This document shows positions 38,378 through 49,271 of a stretch of DNA of 64,000 nt, one piece after another; the first letter of the stretch is position 1, and the number at the start of each line of letters is the position of its first letter. Source of the stretch: Thiomicrospira sp. XS5 (GTDB lineage Bacteria; Pseudomonadota; Gammaproteobacteria; Thiomicrospirales; Thiomicrospiraceae). The notes beneath the pieces are model-generated. The model worked only from the letters and a program-made list of their open reading frames with translations. It was not told where the DNA came from and searched no databases. The stretch lies in the NCBI RefSeq assembly GCF_001507555.1, contig NZ_LQBO01000001.1, positions 1,550,001 to 1,614,000 on the forward strand. The letters are read 5' to 3'. The position numbers and the translations under genes are program-made.

Positions 38378-38705
38378 TTCATTTCCTTTTGTAATTCGGG
38401 GCTTATTATGCATAAAAGCGTTGTTTTGGAAAGGGAATGTCTTGAAAGAGGCGAGAAGCCGACAAAAAATCGTGATGTGACGACGTCCCGATAAAAAGTG
38501 AAAAAAATATTGAAAATATAAATTCAATCTAGACGATTTTTTCGTGCTAATGCTTATTTTTCAATCGGTTATTCAAGGTTTTGAACAACAGGGTTCAGGC
38601 TTTTTTTTGCACCGGAAAACCGTTAGAATAAAGTGTAATAAAAACCTTCATTTTGGGTGATTTTCGTTGTTAATTCTAACGCTTCAGAGTGTGACGAATA
38701 TTTAG
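38378..38705. other. Intergenic region, 328 bp, AT-rich
   Basis: This divergent gap holds promoters for the PhnA-like and J-domain genes, but I see no clean -35/-10 pair. A TTGAA/TTCAA repeat lies in the AT-rich middle (about 38509-38527). Confidence 0.3.
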
Positions 38706-39491
38706 ATGTTGAATAATCGTTACGACAGCTCCAAAGACTATTTTGCATTGCTCGGTGTTCACCATCAAGCCTGCGATAAAACCATTAAGCAAGCCTATCG
38801 AAAGATGGCTCGACGCTATCACCCCGACGTCTCTAAAATTCATAACGCCACGGAAAAATTTCAGGAAATTTCCGAAGCCTACGAAGTGCTGACTAAGTTC
38901 AAAGACGCTTACTGGCGCGATTTTTGTCGTCAGACCCGAAAAGGGTACTCGTCGCAACAAACGCGTTCGCAGGGGCATTCTCGACAGCGTCAACATACAG
39001 AATCCAGCGGGCCTTATCAATGGCGAAAACAACGGCCGATTCGTGGCAAGGATCGGGTGATTACCTATCCATTGACGCTGCGTTACGCGATACGCTTGCT
39101 CAAAATCGGGTATTTTTACATTCCCGGTTTGAAGGTGAAGATGAAATTTACCCGGGATGCTTTTATGGATAAAACTTTCCGCTTGAGGGGGAAGGGGTAT
39201 CAAGGCCTGTTCGGTGGCGAACCGGGGGATTATCTGGTGAAATTTCAACTCAAGCTGGATTCGTTGAAATGGGAACTTAAAGGGTGTGATATTTACGGTA
39301 CGATTCAGGTGCCGAGCACTTTGTTGGTGCCTGGAACGAAGCTGGACCTCGAATCGCCTGCCGGCAGTATGAAAGTGACTGTTCCGGTCAATTATTCTCC
39401 CCATGAATACATCCTGATTGAAAACATGGGGTTACCGGGGGATGAAGCCAATGTCCCCGGTCATCTCTATGCAAAATTGATTGCCGCGTAA
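38706..39491 (+). CDS. DnaJ-class (CbpA-like) J-domain co-chaperone
   Basis: The 261-residue protein starts with a J domain (about 11-70, HPD in RRYHPDVSK) that stimulates DnaK. A Gln/Arg/Ser-rich linker ([18 protein letters not shown]) follows, then a DnaJ C-terminal beta domain ([18 protein letters not shown]). It has no cysteine zinc finger, as in CbpA. It is 35 bp upstream of clpS. The ribosome site is weak. Confidence 0.87.
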   Translation: MLNNRYDSSKDYFALLGVHHQACDKTIKQAYRKMARRYHPDVSKIHNATEKFQEISEAYEVLTKFKDAYWRDFCRQTRKGYSSQQTRSQGHSRQRQHTESSGPYQWRKQRPIRGKDRVITYPLTLRYAIRLLKIGYFYIPGLKVKMKFTRDAFMDKTFRLRGKGYQGLFGGEPGDYLVKFQLKLDSLKWELKGCDIYGTIQVPSTLLVPGTKLDLESPAGSMKVTVPVNYSPHEYILIENMGLPGDEANVPGHLYAKLIAA

Positions 39492-39526
39492 CGCCGGCTC
39501 TGTTAAATTAAATCTAAGGAACTCGA

Positions 39527-39841
39527 ATGGCTAGTCAACCTTTTCAAGACGACGGTGTGGTGCTGGAAGAAGAGCGCTTGGCCGTGAAACCGCCGAAACG
39601 TTATCAGGTGGTTTTGTTGAATGACGACTATACACCGATGGACTTTGTGGTAGACGTATTGATGCGTTTTTTTGGTTTGGATGAAGCCAAAGCCAATGCG
39701 GTCATGTTGGCGGTGCACACACAAGGAAAGGGTGTCTGTGGTGTATACAGTCGAGAAGTGGCTGAAATGAAGGTGATGCAAGTGAATCAATATGCGCGAG
39801 AGCATCAACATCCTCTGCAGTGCGAAATGGAGGTGGTTTAA
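39527..39841 (+). CDS. clpS: ATP-dependent Clp protease adaptor ClpS
   Basis: ClpS delivers N-degron substrates (Leu, Phe, Tyr, Trp N-termini) to ClpAP. The 104-residue protein has a flexible start, then [21 protein letters not shown] (about 25-45) with the substrate-pocket Asp and Met, and [11 protein letters not shown] with the pocket His. ATG has AAGGA upstream. The stop overlaps the clpA leader by two bases (TAAATG). Confidence 0.96.
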   Translation: MASQPFQDDGVVLEEERLAVKPPKRYQVVLLNDDYTPMDFVVDVLMRFFGLDEAKANAVMLAVHTQGKGVCGVYSREVAEMKVMQVNQYAREHQHPLQCEMEVV

Positions 39842-42091
39842 ATGTTAAGCAAGGAATTGCAGTTAACGCTTAGCAATGCGTTCAGCTTGGCGAACGAATA
39901 CGAACACGAATATGTAACGCTTGAGCACTTGTTGCTGGAGTTGATGGGCTTACCTTCTGTCCGTGAAGCGGTTGAAGCCTGCGGTGTCAAGCCGAATATG
40001 ATTGAAACCGAATTGGAAAAATACTTGGATGCGGAAGGCACCGGGCATAAAGTCGAAGAACTGCTGCCGACCATGGCGTTCCAGCGCGTCATCGAACGCG
40101 CCATCTACCTGGTGCAATCCAATGGTTATGCCGAAGTCACCGGTTTACACGTTTTAGCGTCTTTATATTCCGAGCAGGATTCTCAGGCGGTGTATATTCT
40201 GGAAAGCTGTGGCGTGCACCGCGTCGATATTCTCAGTTACATTTCGCATGGCGTGACCGCTCAGCAGCAGGAAGACTTTTTGTCCAGCTCACCGAGCGAA
40301 GAGGGTGTGGACGAAGCGCAAGCGGCAGAACCGGAAAATGATCCGGTGGCCAACTTCAGTTTAAATTTGAATGTGGAAGTTGAGCAGGGGCGTATTGATC
40401 CGATTATCGGTCGTCAATGGGAGTTGACGCGAACATTGGAAGTCTTAAGTCGTCGTCGCAAAAACAATCCTTTGTTAGTCGGTGAACCGGGGGTTGGTAA
40501 AACCGCCGTAGCCGAAGGCTTGGCGTATAAAATCGTTCAGGGCGAGGTGCCGGAACAGTTGCTGGATGCCGAGGTGTTTAGCCTGGATATGGGCGCCTTG
40601 TTGGCTGGAACGCGTTATCGTGGCGACTTTGAAAAACGCTTTAAAGGCCTGTTGAAAGCGCTGGAAGAAAAACCGCATGCCATGCTGTTTATCGACGAAA
40701 TTCATACCATTATTGGGGCCGGTGCGGTGCAAGGCGGCGCAATGGATGCGTCCAACCTCATGAAACCGGCGTTGTCGTCCGGCAAGTTGCGCTGTATTGG
40801 TGCGACCACCTATGAAGAGTATCGCGGTATTTTTGAAAAAGATCGGGCTCTGGCGCGCCGTTTCCAGAAAATCGATGTTCGCGAACCCACTAATCAAGAA
40901 ACGTTTGATATTCTTAAGGGGTTAAAGTCGCAGTTTGAGTCGCATCACAACGTGAAATATACCTTACCGGCGCTGCGAACGGCGGTGGATTTGTCGGCGC
41001 GTTACATTACCGACCGTCATTTACCGGATAAGGCGATTGATGTGATCGATGAAGCTGGCGCGAAACAGGCGCTGATGCCGAAAAGCAAACGCCGCAAACA
41101 AATTTCCGTGGCGGAAATTCAGCAAATCGTCGCCAACATCGCGCGCATTCCAGTGTCGCAAATCACCCAGAAAGAAAAAGACAAATTGTCTTCGCTGGAA
41201 AGCAGTTTGCAGCGGGTGGTCTTTGGGCAGGATGAAGCCATTCACAAAGTGGTGGCGTCCATTAAATTGGCGCGTTCCGGCTTGAATGAACCGAACCGCC
41301 CAACCGCATCCTTCCTGTTTGCCGGGCCGACCGGGGTGGGGAAAACCGAACTGACGCAACAGTTGGCGAAACACTTGGGCATCGAGTTGTTACGTTACGA
41401 TATGTCCGAGTACATGGAAGCCCATTCGGTGTCACGCTTGATCGGGGCGCCGCCTGGGTATGTCGGGTTTGACCAAGGCGGTTTATTGACCGAAGCCGTC
41501 AATAAGCACCCGCATTCCGTGGTGTTGTTGGATGAAATCGAAAAGGCGCACCCGGATGTCTTCAACCTGCTGTTACAGGTGATGGATAACGGCACCTTGA
41601 CCGACAACAACGGCCGTAAAGCCGACTTCCGTAACGTGATTTTGATTATGACCTCAAACGTCGGCGCGGAAGCGGCTTCGCGTGCCAGCATCGGGTTTAC
41701 CGAACAGGATCATACGCTGGACTTCCAGAGCGAGTTGAAGAAGGTGTTTACACCGGAATTCCGAAACCGTTTGGATGCGGTGGTGCAGTTCAACCGTTTG
41801 TCTTCCGAAGTGATGGGCTCGGTGGTCAACAAGTTCATTTATGCGCTGGAAAACAGTTTGCAGGACAAAAAAGTCTCTATCGAACTCACATCCGCCGCGC
41901 GAGCTTGGCTGGCCAAAGAAGGTTACGATCCGTTTATGGGAGCGAGACCAATGGGGCGTTTGGTACAGGAGAAAATCAAACAGCCGTTGGCGGAAATGTT
42001 GCTCTTTGGTGCCTTGCAGGATGGTGGTCGAGTCACCATCGATGTTGAAAAGGACACCATTCAGTTGAAAGCCGATGAGTTGGTTGAGTAA
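39842..42091 (+). CDS. clpA: ATP-dependent Clp protease ATP-binding subunit ClpA
   Basis: ClpA is the AAA+ unfoldase of ClpAP. The 749-residue protein has a Clp-N domain (1-150), AAA module 1 (Walker A GEPGVGKTAVAEG, Walker B FIDEIHT) and module 2 (GPTGVGKTELTQQ, LLDEIEKAHPDVF). It lacks the long middle coiled coil of ClpB, which fixes the identity as ClpA. It is translated directly after clpS. Confidence 0.97.
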   Translation: MLSKELQLTLSNAFSLANEYEHEYVTLEHLLLELMGLPSVREAVEACGVKPNMIETELEKYLDAEGTGHKVEELLPTMAFQRVIERAIYLVQSNGYAEVTGLHVLASLYSEQDSQAVYILESCGVHRVDILSYISHGVTAQQQEDFLSSSPSEEGVDEAQAAEPENDPVANFSLNLNVEVEQGRIDPIIGRQWELTRTLEVLSRRRKNNPLLVGEPGVGKTAVAEGLAYKIVQGEVPEQLLDAEVFSLDMGALLAGTRYRGDFEKRFKGLLKALEEKPHAMLFIDEIHTIIGAGAVQGGAMDASNLMKPALSSGKLRCIGATTYEEYRGIFEKDRALARRFQKIDVREPTNQETFDILKGLKSQFESHHNVKYTLPALRTAVDLSARYITDRHLPDKAIDVIDEAGAKQALMPKSKRRKQISVAEIQQIVANIARIPVSQITQKEKDKLSSLESSLQRVVFGQDEAIHKVVASIKLARSGLNEPNRPTASFLFAGPTGVGKTELTQQLAKHLGIELLRYDMSEYMEAHSVSRLIGAPPGYVGFDQGGLLTEAVNKHPHSVVLLDEIEKAHPDVFNLLLQVMDNGTLTDNNGRKADFRNVILIMTSNVGAEAASRASIGFTEQDHTLDFQSELKKVFTPEFRNRLDAVVQFNRLSSEVMGSVVNKFIYALENSLQDKKVSIELTSAARAWLAKEGYDPFMGARPMGRLVQEKIKQPLAEMLLFGALQDGGRVTIDVEKDTIQLKADELVE

Positions 42092-42125
42092 GGTGAATCG
42101 GCATTAAACCATTCATTTCAGGTAT

Positions 42126-42153
42126 AAAAAAACCGCTTTTCAGCGGTTTTTTT
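42126..42153. terminator. Bidirectional terminator between clpA and infA
   Basis: AACCGCT and AGCGGTT flank TTTC, with A- and T-runs. The genes converge here; no tRNA gene is present, unlike E. coli. Confidence 0.85.
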
Positions 42154-42186
42154 AGTTTTTACAATGGGCTGTCAAAGTTGCGGCGA

Positions 42187-42405
42187 TTATTTACCGCGGT
42201 AAGTGATGCGACCTTTGGTCAGGTCGTAAGGCGTCAATTCAACCTTAACTTTATCACCCGCTAGGATACGGATGTAGTTCTTACGCATGCGCCCGGAAAT
42301 GTGTGCCAGGATTTCGTGGCCGTTTTCCAAACGAACTTTAAACATGGTATTCGGCAAAGTTTCGATCACTTCACCATCAAATTCGATGACATCTTGTTTT
42401 GACAT
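42187..42405 (-). CDS. infA: Translation initiation factor IF-1
   Basis: The 72-residue protein, with the exact family length, is an OB fold that blocks the ribosomal A site during initiation. Diagnostic segments: [37 protein letters not shown], and KGRITYR at the end. It lies between clpA and aat, as in E. coli, but here it reads away from aat in the same direction. A promoter is seen at 42448-42476. Confidence 0.98.
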   Translation of the reverse strand: MSKQDVIEFDGEVIETLPNTMFKVRLENGHEILAHISGRMRKNYIRILAGDKVKVELTPYDLTKGRITYRGK

Positions 42406-42447
42406 AGAAATATTAGCTTTTAGTGCCCCTGTAAAAAATAAGCGGCG

Positions 42448-42476
42448 ATTATAGCAGAGGGATTGTTTTTATTCAA
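42448..42476 (-). promoter_or_regulatory. Sigma-70 promoter of infA
   Basis: On the minus strand TTGAAT (42476-42471) and TATAAT (42453-42448) are 17 bp apart, 43 bp before the infA ATG. Confidence 0.65.
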
Positions 42477-42508
42477 GATTTTGTCATTTTTTGAATCGCC
42501 GAGACGTG

Positions 42509-43264
42509 TTAAGGCGTCTCGGCGCGGTTCTCAGGAAGGAAAGCACGGTTCCAGGCCTGGTCTAGTTGCCACTTGTGGGGTGCAAACGGCTTGGCCGTAT
42601 CTTCCTGAAGTAAGGTTTCGAAATGTTCGCGTGAAATTAGGCGGGCGCCGAGCGATTTGAGGTGATCGGTTTCCATTTGGGTGTCGATGATGCGAAAGCC
42701 CCAGGCTTTGAGTTGCTGGCACAAGGCGACCAACGCCACTTTGGATGCATCGTTCATTTTGGCGAACATGGATTCGCCGAAAAAAACCTTGCCGATGGCG
42801 ACGCCGTACAGTCCGCCCACCAGTTGGTCTTCATGCCAGACTTCGACCGAGTGGGCATGACCGGATTGGTGTAGGCGGTTGTAAGCGTGCAGCATCTCGT
42901 CGGAAATCCAGGTGCCGTCCTGGCCAGGCCTGGGCGTTTCCGCGCATTGGCGCATGACCTGATCGAAGGCTTGATCCAATGTCACGGTAAAGTGTTGCTT
43001 GCGGATGGTTTTCACCAGGCTGCGCCGTACCTTAAGTGAATCAATAAATAGGACCGAGCGCGGGTTGGGGGTCCACCATAAAATGGGGTCGTCTTCATTA
43101 AACCAGGGGAAGATGCCTTTGCTGTAGGCCGTCAACAACCATTCCGGCGTTAAATCCCCGCCGATGGCCAATAACCCGTCTGGCTGCGCGAGCGCGTAAT
43201 GCGTGGGGGGAAAGACCACCGGTTCGGTGTCGAGCCAAAAAGGTTGGTGAATTGACTTGGTCAT
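42509..43264 (-). CDS. aat: Leucyl/phenylalanyl-tRNA-protein transferase
   Basis: Aat adds Leu or Phe to proteins with N-terminal Lys or Arg, making them ClpS-ClpAP substrates. The 251-residue protein has GLLAIGGDLTPEWLLTAY (about 30-47), the GIFPWFNEDDPILWWTPNPR block (about 50-69) and VWHEDQLVGGLYGVAIGKVFFGESMF. The ATG at 43264 gives the typical start; an in-frame extension to 43336 is not conserved. Two perfect CCAGGCCTGG copies (42551, 42924) lie inside. Confidence 0.95.
   Translation of the reverse strand: MTKSIHQPFWLDTEPVVFPPTHYALAQPDGLLAIGGDLTPEWLLTAYSKGIFPWFNEDDPILWWTPNPRSVLFIDSLKVRRSLVKTIRKQHFTVTLDQAFDQVMRQCAETPRPGQDGTWISDEMLHAYNRLHQSGHAHSVEVWHEDQLVGGLYGVAIGKVFFGESMFAKMNDASKVALVALCQQLKAWGFRIIDTQMETDHLKSLGARLISREHFETLLQEDTAKPFAPHKWQLDQAWNRAFLPENRAETP
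42551..42560 (-). repeat. CCAGGCCTGG motif copy inside aat (3' end)
   Basis: Perfect core; in the aat frame it reads Gln-Ala-Trp (DQAWN), the same frame usage as in miaA. Confidence 0.85.
42924..42933 (-). repeat. CCAGGCCTGG motif copy inside aat (middle)
   Basis: Perfect core; the + strand tail is GCGTTTCCG. In the aat frame it reads Pro-Arg-Pro-Gly, a third frame usage. Confidence 0.85.
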
Positions 43265-43404
43265 TAGAAAATATCTGAATTCAACATGCGATTTATCATA
43301 GAATATGCGGCTATTATAACCAATGAAATAGATCAAAAAATCGGCGATGCATTCGCAATGGGAAGTCGAAGGCGCGAAAATCCCATTGAATACCTCGAAA
43401 TCGC

Positions 43405-43414
43405 CCAGGCCTGG
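43405..43414. repeat. CCAGGCCTGG motif copy upstream of dnaE
   Basis: Perfect core, 54 bp before dnaE, flanked by AAATCGC and CGAAAAAA, so T-rich tails exist on the minus strand (GGGCGATTTCG). Confidence 0.85.
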
Positions 43415-43468
43415 CGAAAAAACGCTTGGCTTTATATTAGAAAAAAATAACGGTTCTCTTATTTATAT

Positions 43469-46400
43469 ATGACCCAGTTCGTTCATTTACATGTTCATTC
43501 GGAGTACTCGGTTGTCGATGCCACTTTGCGGGTGAAGTCGGCGATTTCGAATGCGGAAAAGCATCAGCAGCCGGCCATTGCCTTGACCGACCAGATGAAC
43601 ATGTTCGCACTGGTCAAATTCTATTCGTCGGCCATCAATGCCGGCATCAAGCCGATTATCGGTTCCGACCTGTTGATTGAAGCCGACGACGGTAATGTCT
43701 TTAAAGTGGTGGCCTTGTGCCAAAACGACCAAGGGTATCTCAACCTCTCTCATTTGATCTCGATGGCGTATCTGAAGAACCAGAAAATCGTCGCCACCGA
43801 CATGCAACCCTTGATCAAGCAAGAGTGGCTGGAAGCCTATAACGAAGGTCTGATTATCCTTTCCGGCGGCAAGGAGGGCGATATCGGTCAGGCGATTCTC
43901 GCCCAAAAACCAAACTTGGCGGCGAAACGCACCGCCTGGTGGCAGGAAACCTTTCCGGACCGTTTTTATTTGGAGTTAACCCGTACCGGGCGGGATAACG
44001 AAGAAGCGTATCTGGTCGGCGCCGTGGAAGTGGCACAGCGTTATGACTTGCCGGTGGTGGCCACCAACGATGTACGCTTTGAATCCGAAGACGATTTCGA
44101 TGCCCATGAGGTGCGGGTCTGTATTCACGACGGTTACATTCTCGACGACCCGAACCGGCCGAAACGTTATTCCGAAGAGCAATACTTCCGGTCTTCCGAT
44201 GAGATGGTCGAGCTGTTCGCCGATTTGCCGGAAGCCATCGAAAACACCGTGGAAATTGCCAAACGCTGTAATGTCACCCTGACATTAGGCACTTACTTCC
44301 TGCCGGACTTCCCGGTGCCGGCAGGCATGACGATGGACGAGTATTTCGTCCAAGAGTCGCAGAACGGCTTGGAAGCGCGTTTGAAATTCCTGTTTGGGCA
44401 TTTGTCCGCCGAAGAATTTGCCGAAAAACGGAAAGCTTATGATGATCGTTTGAAGTTCGAGCTCGATATCATTATCCAAATGGGGTTCCCAGGGTACTTC
44501 TTCATCGTTGCCGACTTCATTCAATGGGGTAAAAATCACGACGTCCCGGTGGGGCCGGGACGGGGGTCCGGCGCCGGTTCCTTGGTCGCTTACGCGCTGA
44601 AGATCACCGATTTGGATCCGCTGGAATACGACCTGCTGTTCGAACGGTTCTTGAACCCGGAAAGGGTCTCCATGCCCGATTTCGACGTCGACTTCTGTAT
44701 GGAACGACGTGATGAAGTCATCGATTACGTGTCGCGCCAATACGGACAGGATCACGTGTCGCAAATCGTCACCTTCGGTACCATGGCGGCGAAAGCCGTG
44801 GTGCGTGACGTGGGCCGGGTATTGGGACACGGTTACGGGATGGTCGACGGCATCGCCAAGTTGGTGCCGAATGACTTGGGTATCAAGCTCAAGGATGCTT
44901 TGGAGCAAGAAGAGATGCTTCAGGAACGTTACGATAATGAAGAAGACGTTCGTATGCTCATTGACCTCGCCCTGAAGCTCGAAGGCACGGTGCGAAATAC
45001 CGGTAAACACGCCGGTGGGGTGGTCATAGGCCCGAAACCGTTGGATCATTTCTGCCCGGTCTTGTGTGAACCGGACGGCAGCAGTGTGGTCACGCAACTG
45101 GATAAAAACGATGTGGAAACCGCAGGCCTGGTCAAATTCGACTTTTTGGGCTTGCGGACGCTGACCATTATCGATTGGGCCTTGCACTTTATTAACGATG
45201 GCAAGCAACCTGGCGAGGAAGGCTTTGTCGACATCGCGCGCATTCCGCTGGGCGACACTCAAACCTTTGACTTGATCAAAACCGGTAAGACCACCGGGGT
45301 CTTCCAGTTGGAATCGGCCGGGATGCAGAATTTGATTGTCCGTCTGCGCCCCGACTGTTTCGAAGACATTATCGCCCTGGTGGCCTTGTTCCGTCCCGGT
45401 CCGCTGGAGTCGGGGATGGTGGATAACTTCATCGCCCGTAAGCACGGTAAGGAAAAAGTCTCTTATCCGGATGCACAGTATCAGCACGAATCGCTGCAAC
45501 CGATTCTGGAACCAACCTACGGGGTCATTCTGTATCAGGAGCAGGTTATGCAGATTGCGCAGGTGTTGGCCGGTTATACGCTGGGCGGCGCCGACATGTT
45601 GCGTCGTGCGATGGGGAAAAAGAAACCCGAAGAAATGGCCAAACAGCGCTCGGTGTTTAAAGAGGGCGCAGAAAAAAGCGGTATCGACGGCGATTTGGCG
45701 ATGAAGATTTTCGACCTGGTGGAAAAGTTCGCCGGGTACGGGTTTAACAAATCCCACTCCGCCGCCTATGCGTTGGTGTCTTACCAGTCGGCCTGGTTAA
45801 AAACACATTACCCGGCCGAGTTCATGGCGGCGCAGATTTCATCCGACATGGACAACACCGAAAAAGTGGTGCACATGGTTAACGAATGTTATGCCATGGG
45901 CATTGATGTCCGCCAGCCGAATATCAATGAGTGCGAAATCCACTTCAAGTCGGTCAAAACGGAAGAAAAGGTGGTTCGTTACGGCCTGGGCGCGATTAAA
46001 GGCGTCGGGGAATCGGCCTTGGAAGGTATTGTTGCCGAGCGAAAAGAAAACGGCCCTTACCAGGATCTGTTCGACTTCTGCTTGCGGGTGACCAAAAAGG
46101 TCAATAAACGGGTGATCGAGGCGCTGATTTCGGCGGGGGCGATGGATTGCCTGCACGATAACCGCCAAGCGATGCTGGACAGTGTCGGTTTGGCGTTGCA
46201 AAAAGCCGAGCAAACGCATAAGAATGAAGAAGCCGGGCAGGGCGATTTATTCGGTGATGCCATGTCGTTCGAGGCCGAAAACGCTTCCGAACTGGTTGAT
46301 GTGCCGGAGATGCCGGAAAAATTACGCCTGAAAGGCGAAAAAGATGTCTTGGGCTTGTACATGACCGGGCATCCGATTGAAATTTATCGGGAAGAATTGG

Positions 46401-46948
46401 ATAAGCTGGTTGAGCAGAAGTTGTCCGCTTTGCGCCCGGAAAAATGGGCCAAGAAATGGGCGGCCGGACTGATTGTCGAAGCGCGCAGTAAAGTGACCAA
46501 AAATGGCAGTCGAATGGGCTTTATCGCCATCGACGATCAAACGGCCCGTATGGAAGTGGTATTGCGCCCGGCGGTGTTTGAATCCAGCCGGGATATTCTG
46601 CAACCGGATACGGTGGTGTTGATTTACGGTGAAGTGGCCGAAGACACCTTTAATGGCGGGATTAAGCTGGATGCGGAGCAGGTGGTAACCTTAGCGGAGT
46701 CCCGAGTTGAAAAAGCGCGCGCCATTAAGGTGTTTGCCGATGCGACGCTGCAGCCGGACCGTTTACAGAATTTGTCATCGGTGTTAACGCCTTATCGGGT
46801 GGAAGCCGGATTGCCGCTGGTCGTGGATTATCGAAACGACCAGGCCAGGGTGCAGATGATTACCCAGGAAGGGATTGAATTTTTTCCGGACGACGAGTTA
46901 CTGGAAGTGCTCAGGAGTCACGGTTGGCAGCCGGAAGTGGTTGTCTGA
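43469..46948 (+). CDS. dnaE: DNA polymerase III subunit alpha
   Basis: DnaE is the replicative polymerase. The 1159-residue protein begins with the PHP domain (FVHLHVHSEYSVVDA), then the polymerase palm: GPGRGSGAGSLVAYAL (about 365-380) and MPDFDVDFCMERRDEV (about 402-417) with catalytic Asp residues, GFNKSHSAAYALVSY, and a C-terminal OB fold (about 980-1060). The length matches E. coli (1160). ATG 43469 has no clear ribosome site. A GCAGGCCTGG near-motif lies at 45122. Confidence 0.98.
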   Translation: MTQFVHLHVHSEYSVVDATLRVKSAISNAEKHQQPAIALTDQMNMFALVKFYSSAINAGIKPIIGSDLLIEADDGNVFKVVALCQNDQGYLNLSHLISMAYLKNQKIVATDMQPLIKQEWLEAYNEGLIILSGGKEGDIGQAILAQKPNLAAKRTAWWQETFPDRFYLELTRTGRDNEEAYLVGAVEVAQRYDLPVVATNDVRFESEDDFDAHEVRVCIHDGYILDDPNRPKRYSEEQYFRSSDEMVELFADLPEAIENTVEIAKRCNVTLTLGTYFLPDFPVPAGMTMDEYFVQESQNGLEARLKFLFGHLSAEEFAEKRKAYDDRLKFELDIIIQMGFPGYFFIVADFIQWGKNHDVPVGPGRGSGAGSLVAYALKITDLDPLEYDLLFERFLNPERVSMPDFDVDFCMERRDEVIDYVSRQYGQDHVSQIVTFGTMAAKAVVRDVGRVLGHGYGMVDGIAKLVPNDLGIKLKDALEQEEMLQERYDNEEDVRMLIDLALKLEGTVRNTGKHAGGVVIGPKPLDHFCPVLCEPDGSSVVTQLDKNDVETAGLVKFDFLGLRTLTIIDWALHFINDGKQPGEEGFVDIARIPLGDTQTFDLIKTGKTTGVFQLESAGMQNLIVRLRPDCFEDIIALVALFRPGPLESGMVDNFIARKHGKEKVSYPDAQYQHESLQPILEPTYGVILYQEQVMQIAQVLAGYTLGGADMLRRAMGKKKPEEMAKQRSVFKEGAEKSGIDGDLAMKIFDLVEKFAGYGFNKSHSAAYALVSYQSAWLKTHYPAEFMAAQISSDMDNTEKVVHMVNECYAMGIDVRQPNINECEIHFKSVKTEEKVVRYGLGAIKGVGESALEGIVAERKENGPYQDLFDFCLRVTKKVNKRVIEALISAGAMDCLHDNRQAMLDSVGLALQKAEQTHKNEEAGQGDLFGDAMSFEAENASELVDVPEMPEKLRLKGEKDVLGLYMTGHPIEIYREELDKLVEQKLSALRPEKWAKKWAAGLIVEARSKVTKNGSRMGFIAIDDQTARMEVVLRPAVFESSRDILQPDTVVLIYGEVAEDTFNGGIKLDAEQVVTLAESRVEKARAIKVFADATLQPDRLQNLSSVLTPYRVEAGLPLVVDYRNDQARVQMITQEGIEFFPDDELLEVLRSHGWQPEVVV

Positions 46949-47140
46949 ATCAATTGGGGGAGTTCAGCGGAGCGGGATTTGAGCGTCGATGAAAGGCCAG
47001 ATTTAAGGTCATAAAATTTGGTTATAAAGTATTTTTATTCCTATTGGTTGCCCATAACCTTTAGAATGTACGGAATTCGACGAACCGTTCCCAGTGAACT
47101 TAAAAAGTTACGTAGAGAAATTGTCAAATAGGAGACATTA

Positions 47141-49102
47141 ATGTCTAACAATATCGAGTCGATCTTACACGAAGATCGGGTATTTAAACCAACCGCCGAC
47201 TTTAAGAGTCAAGCAAACATCACCGAAGAAAAGTACCATGCGTTGAAAGCCAAAGCGGATGAAGACTACGAAGGCTACTGGTGTGATCTGGCGAGGGAAA
47301 AACTGGACTGGTCCAAGGATTTCACGGTTGGGTTAGACGATTCGAATGCACCTTTCTACAAATGGTTCTCCGACGGTGAATTGAACGCTTCTTATAACTG
47401 TATCGATCGTCACTTGGAAGAAAAAGAAGACAAGCTGGCCATTATCTTTGAAGCGGATGACGGTTCGGTCGAACAGTACACTTACAAAGAATTGCACGAC
47501 GAAGTCTGCCGTTTGGCCAATGCCTTAACCGCTCAAGGTATCGAAAAAGGCGACCGTGTCATTATTTACATGCCGATGATTCCGCAAGCGGTTTTCGCCA
47601 TGCAGGCGTGCGCGCGTATCGGTGCCATCCACTCCATCGTATTTGGCGGTTTCTCAGCGGAAGCCTTGCGTGATCGGATTGAAGATGCCGGCGCTCGTAT
47701 GGTGATCACGGCGAATGCCGGACGTCGTGGCGGGAAATCCGTTCCACTGAAAGGCGCTGTGGATGCGGCTTTGGAAAAAGGTGGGGATTCGGTTCGTAAA
47801 GTGGTTGTCTACCACCGTACGGATGATGATGTGCCGATGAAAGACGGGCGCGACATCTCTTGGCATGACGCCATTGCGGGCATGAGCAATTATCACGATG
47901 CGGTGATGGTCAATGCCGAACACCCATTGTTCTTACTTTATACGTCCGGTTCCACCGGCAAGCCGAAAGGGATTCAACACAGCACGGGCGGTTACTTGCT
48001 GAACGCCTATGTGACCAATGAATGGGTTTTTGACCTGAAAGACAGTGATGTCTTCTGGTGTACCGCCGATGTGGGCTGGATCACCGGTCATACTTACGTG
48101 GCGTATGGGCCTTTGGCGATGGGGATGACCATCGTGATGTTTGAAGGTGTTCCGACGTACCCGGATGCCGGTCGTTTCTGGCAAGTGTGTCAGGATCATG
48201 GTGTGACGGTGTTCTATACGGCGCCAACCGCGATCCGTGCCTTGATGAAATTCGGCGATGACTTGCCGAAGCAATATGATTTGTCCAAATTGCGCCTGTT
48301 GGGAACGGTGGGCGAACCGATCAACCCGGAAGCCTGGATTTGGTATCACGATATCATCGGTCGTGGCGAATGCCCGATTGTGGATACCTGGTGGCAAACC
48401 GAAACCGGCGCACACATGATTGCGCCGGTGCCGGGCGTGACCGATCTGAAACCAGGGTCTTGCACCAAGCCGCTACCGGGCATCGATGCGCACATCGTGG
48501 ATGAAGAAGGCGTTGAATTGACGCACGGTGAAGGGGGCTACTTGGTGGTCCGTAAGCCGTGGCCGTCGATGGTGCGCACCATTTGGAACGACGATGAGCG
48601 TTTCGTGGACACCTACTTCGCGATGTTCAAAAATAAATATTATGTGGTGGGCGACAGTGCTCACTTGGATCATGATGGTAACTTCTGGATCATGGGGCGT
48701 ATCGATGACGTGCTAAACGTATCCGGTCACCGTTTAGGAACCATGGAAGTCGAGTCGGCCTTGGTGTCGCATGAACACGTGGCGGAAGCCGCGGTGGTTG
48801 GGAAACCGCACGATGTGAAGGGCGAGTCCATCTTTGCCTTTGTGGTGATGAATATGGAAGTGCCACCGGGTGATGAGCGATTGGCACTGGTTCAGGAGTT
48901 GCGTAATCACGTGGCGAAAGAAATCGGTCCAATTGCCAAACCGGACGACATTCGTTTCGGCTCGAACTTGCCGAAAACCCGTTCCGGTAAGATTATGCGT
49001 CGTTTATTGCGCAGTATTGCCAAGGGTGAGGAAATCACCTCCGATACGTCGACGCTTGAGGATCCAAGTATTTTGGATCAGTTCATGCAGCCTCATAAAT
49101 AA
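47141..49102 (+). CDS. acs: Acetyl-CoA synthetase, AMP-forming
   Basis: Acs converts acetate, ATP and CoA to acetyl-CoA. The 653-residue enzyme has the P-loop [11 protein letters not shown] (about 267-277), the [16 protein letters not shown] segment (about 413-428), the [16 protein letters not shown] hinge (about 518-533) and the acetylation Lys in [11 protein letters not shown] (about 613). AGGAGA precedes ATG. It pairs with actP downstream for acetate scavenging. Confidence 0.97.
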   Translation: MSNNIESILHEDRVFKPTADFKSQANITEEKYHALKAKADEDYEGYWCDLAREKLDWSKDFTVGLDDSNAPFYKWFSDGELNASYNCIDRHLEEKEDKLAIIFEADDGSVEQYTYKELHDEVCRLANALTAQGIEKGDRVIIYMPMIPQAVFAMQACARIGAIHSIVFGGFSAEALRDRIEDAGARMVITANAGRRGGKSVPLKGAVDAALEKGGDSVRKVVVYHRTDDDVPMKDGRDISWHDAIAGMSNYHDAVMVNAEHPLFLLYTSGSTGKPKGIQHSTGGYLLNAYVTNEWVFDLKDSDVFWCTADVGWITGHTYVAYGPLAMGMTIVMFEGVPTYPDAGRFWQVCQDHGVTVFYTAPTAIRALMKFGDDLPKQYDLSKLRLLGTVGEPINPEAWIWYHDIIGRGECPIVDTWWQTETGAHMIAPVPGVTDLKPGSCTKPLPGIDAHIVDEEGVELTHGEGGYLVVRKPWPSMVRTIWNDDERFVDTYFAMFKNKYYVVGDSAHLDHDGNFWIMGRIDDVLNVSGHRLGTMEVESALVSHEHVAEAAVVGKPHDVKGESIFAFVVMNMEVPPGDERLALVQELRNHVAKEIGPIAKPDDIRFGSNLPKTRSGKIMRRLLRSIAKGEEITSDTSTLEDPSILDQFMQPHK

Positions 49103-49132
49103 AACAGGGGTCATGACCTGAACCAAATGTTG

Positions 49133-49174
49133 AAATAGCCAGACTGGTTACAAAATGACCAGGCCTGGCTATTT
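49133..49174 (+). terminator. Terminator after acs using CCAGGCCTGG as one arm
   Basis: AAATAGCCAGACTGGT (49133-49148) pairs with ACCAGGCCTGGCTATTT (49158-49174) over nearly all positions, then TTC. The 3' arm contains the perfect motif at 49159-49168. Confidence 0.65.
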
Positions 49175-49271
49175 TCATATGAACGAGGCTAAAAGGCCTC
49201 ATTGTCGAACAAGGGTTCGTTTAAATAGATACAACGAAACGGCCCGAGTTTCATAATCAAGGAGGAAGACT

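Noticed and set aside
42092-42186. A tRNA-Ser gene between clpA and infA, as in E. coli (serW)
   Set aside because: The 95-bp gap holds only a terminator.
44285-45757. A 490-residue ORF antisense to dnaE
   Set aside because: It is a shadow of the conserved polymerase frame, without a recognisable domain or ribosome site.
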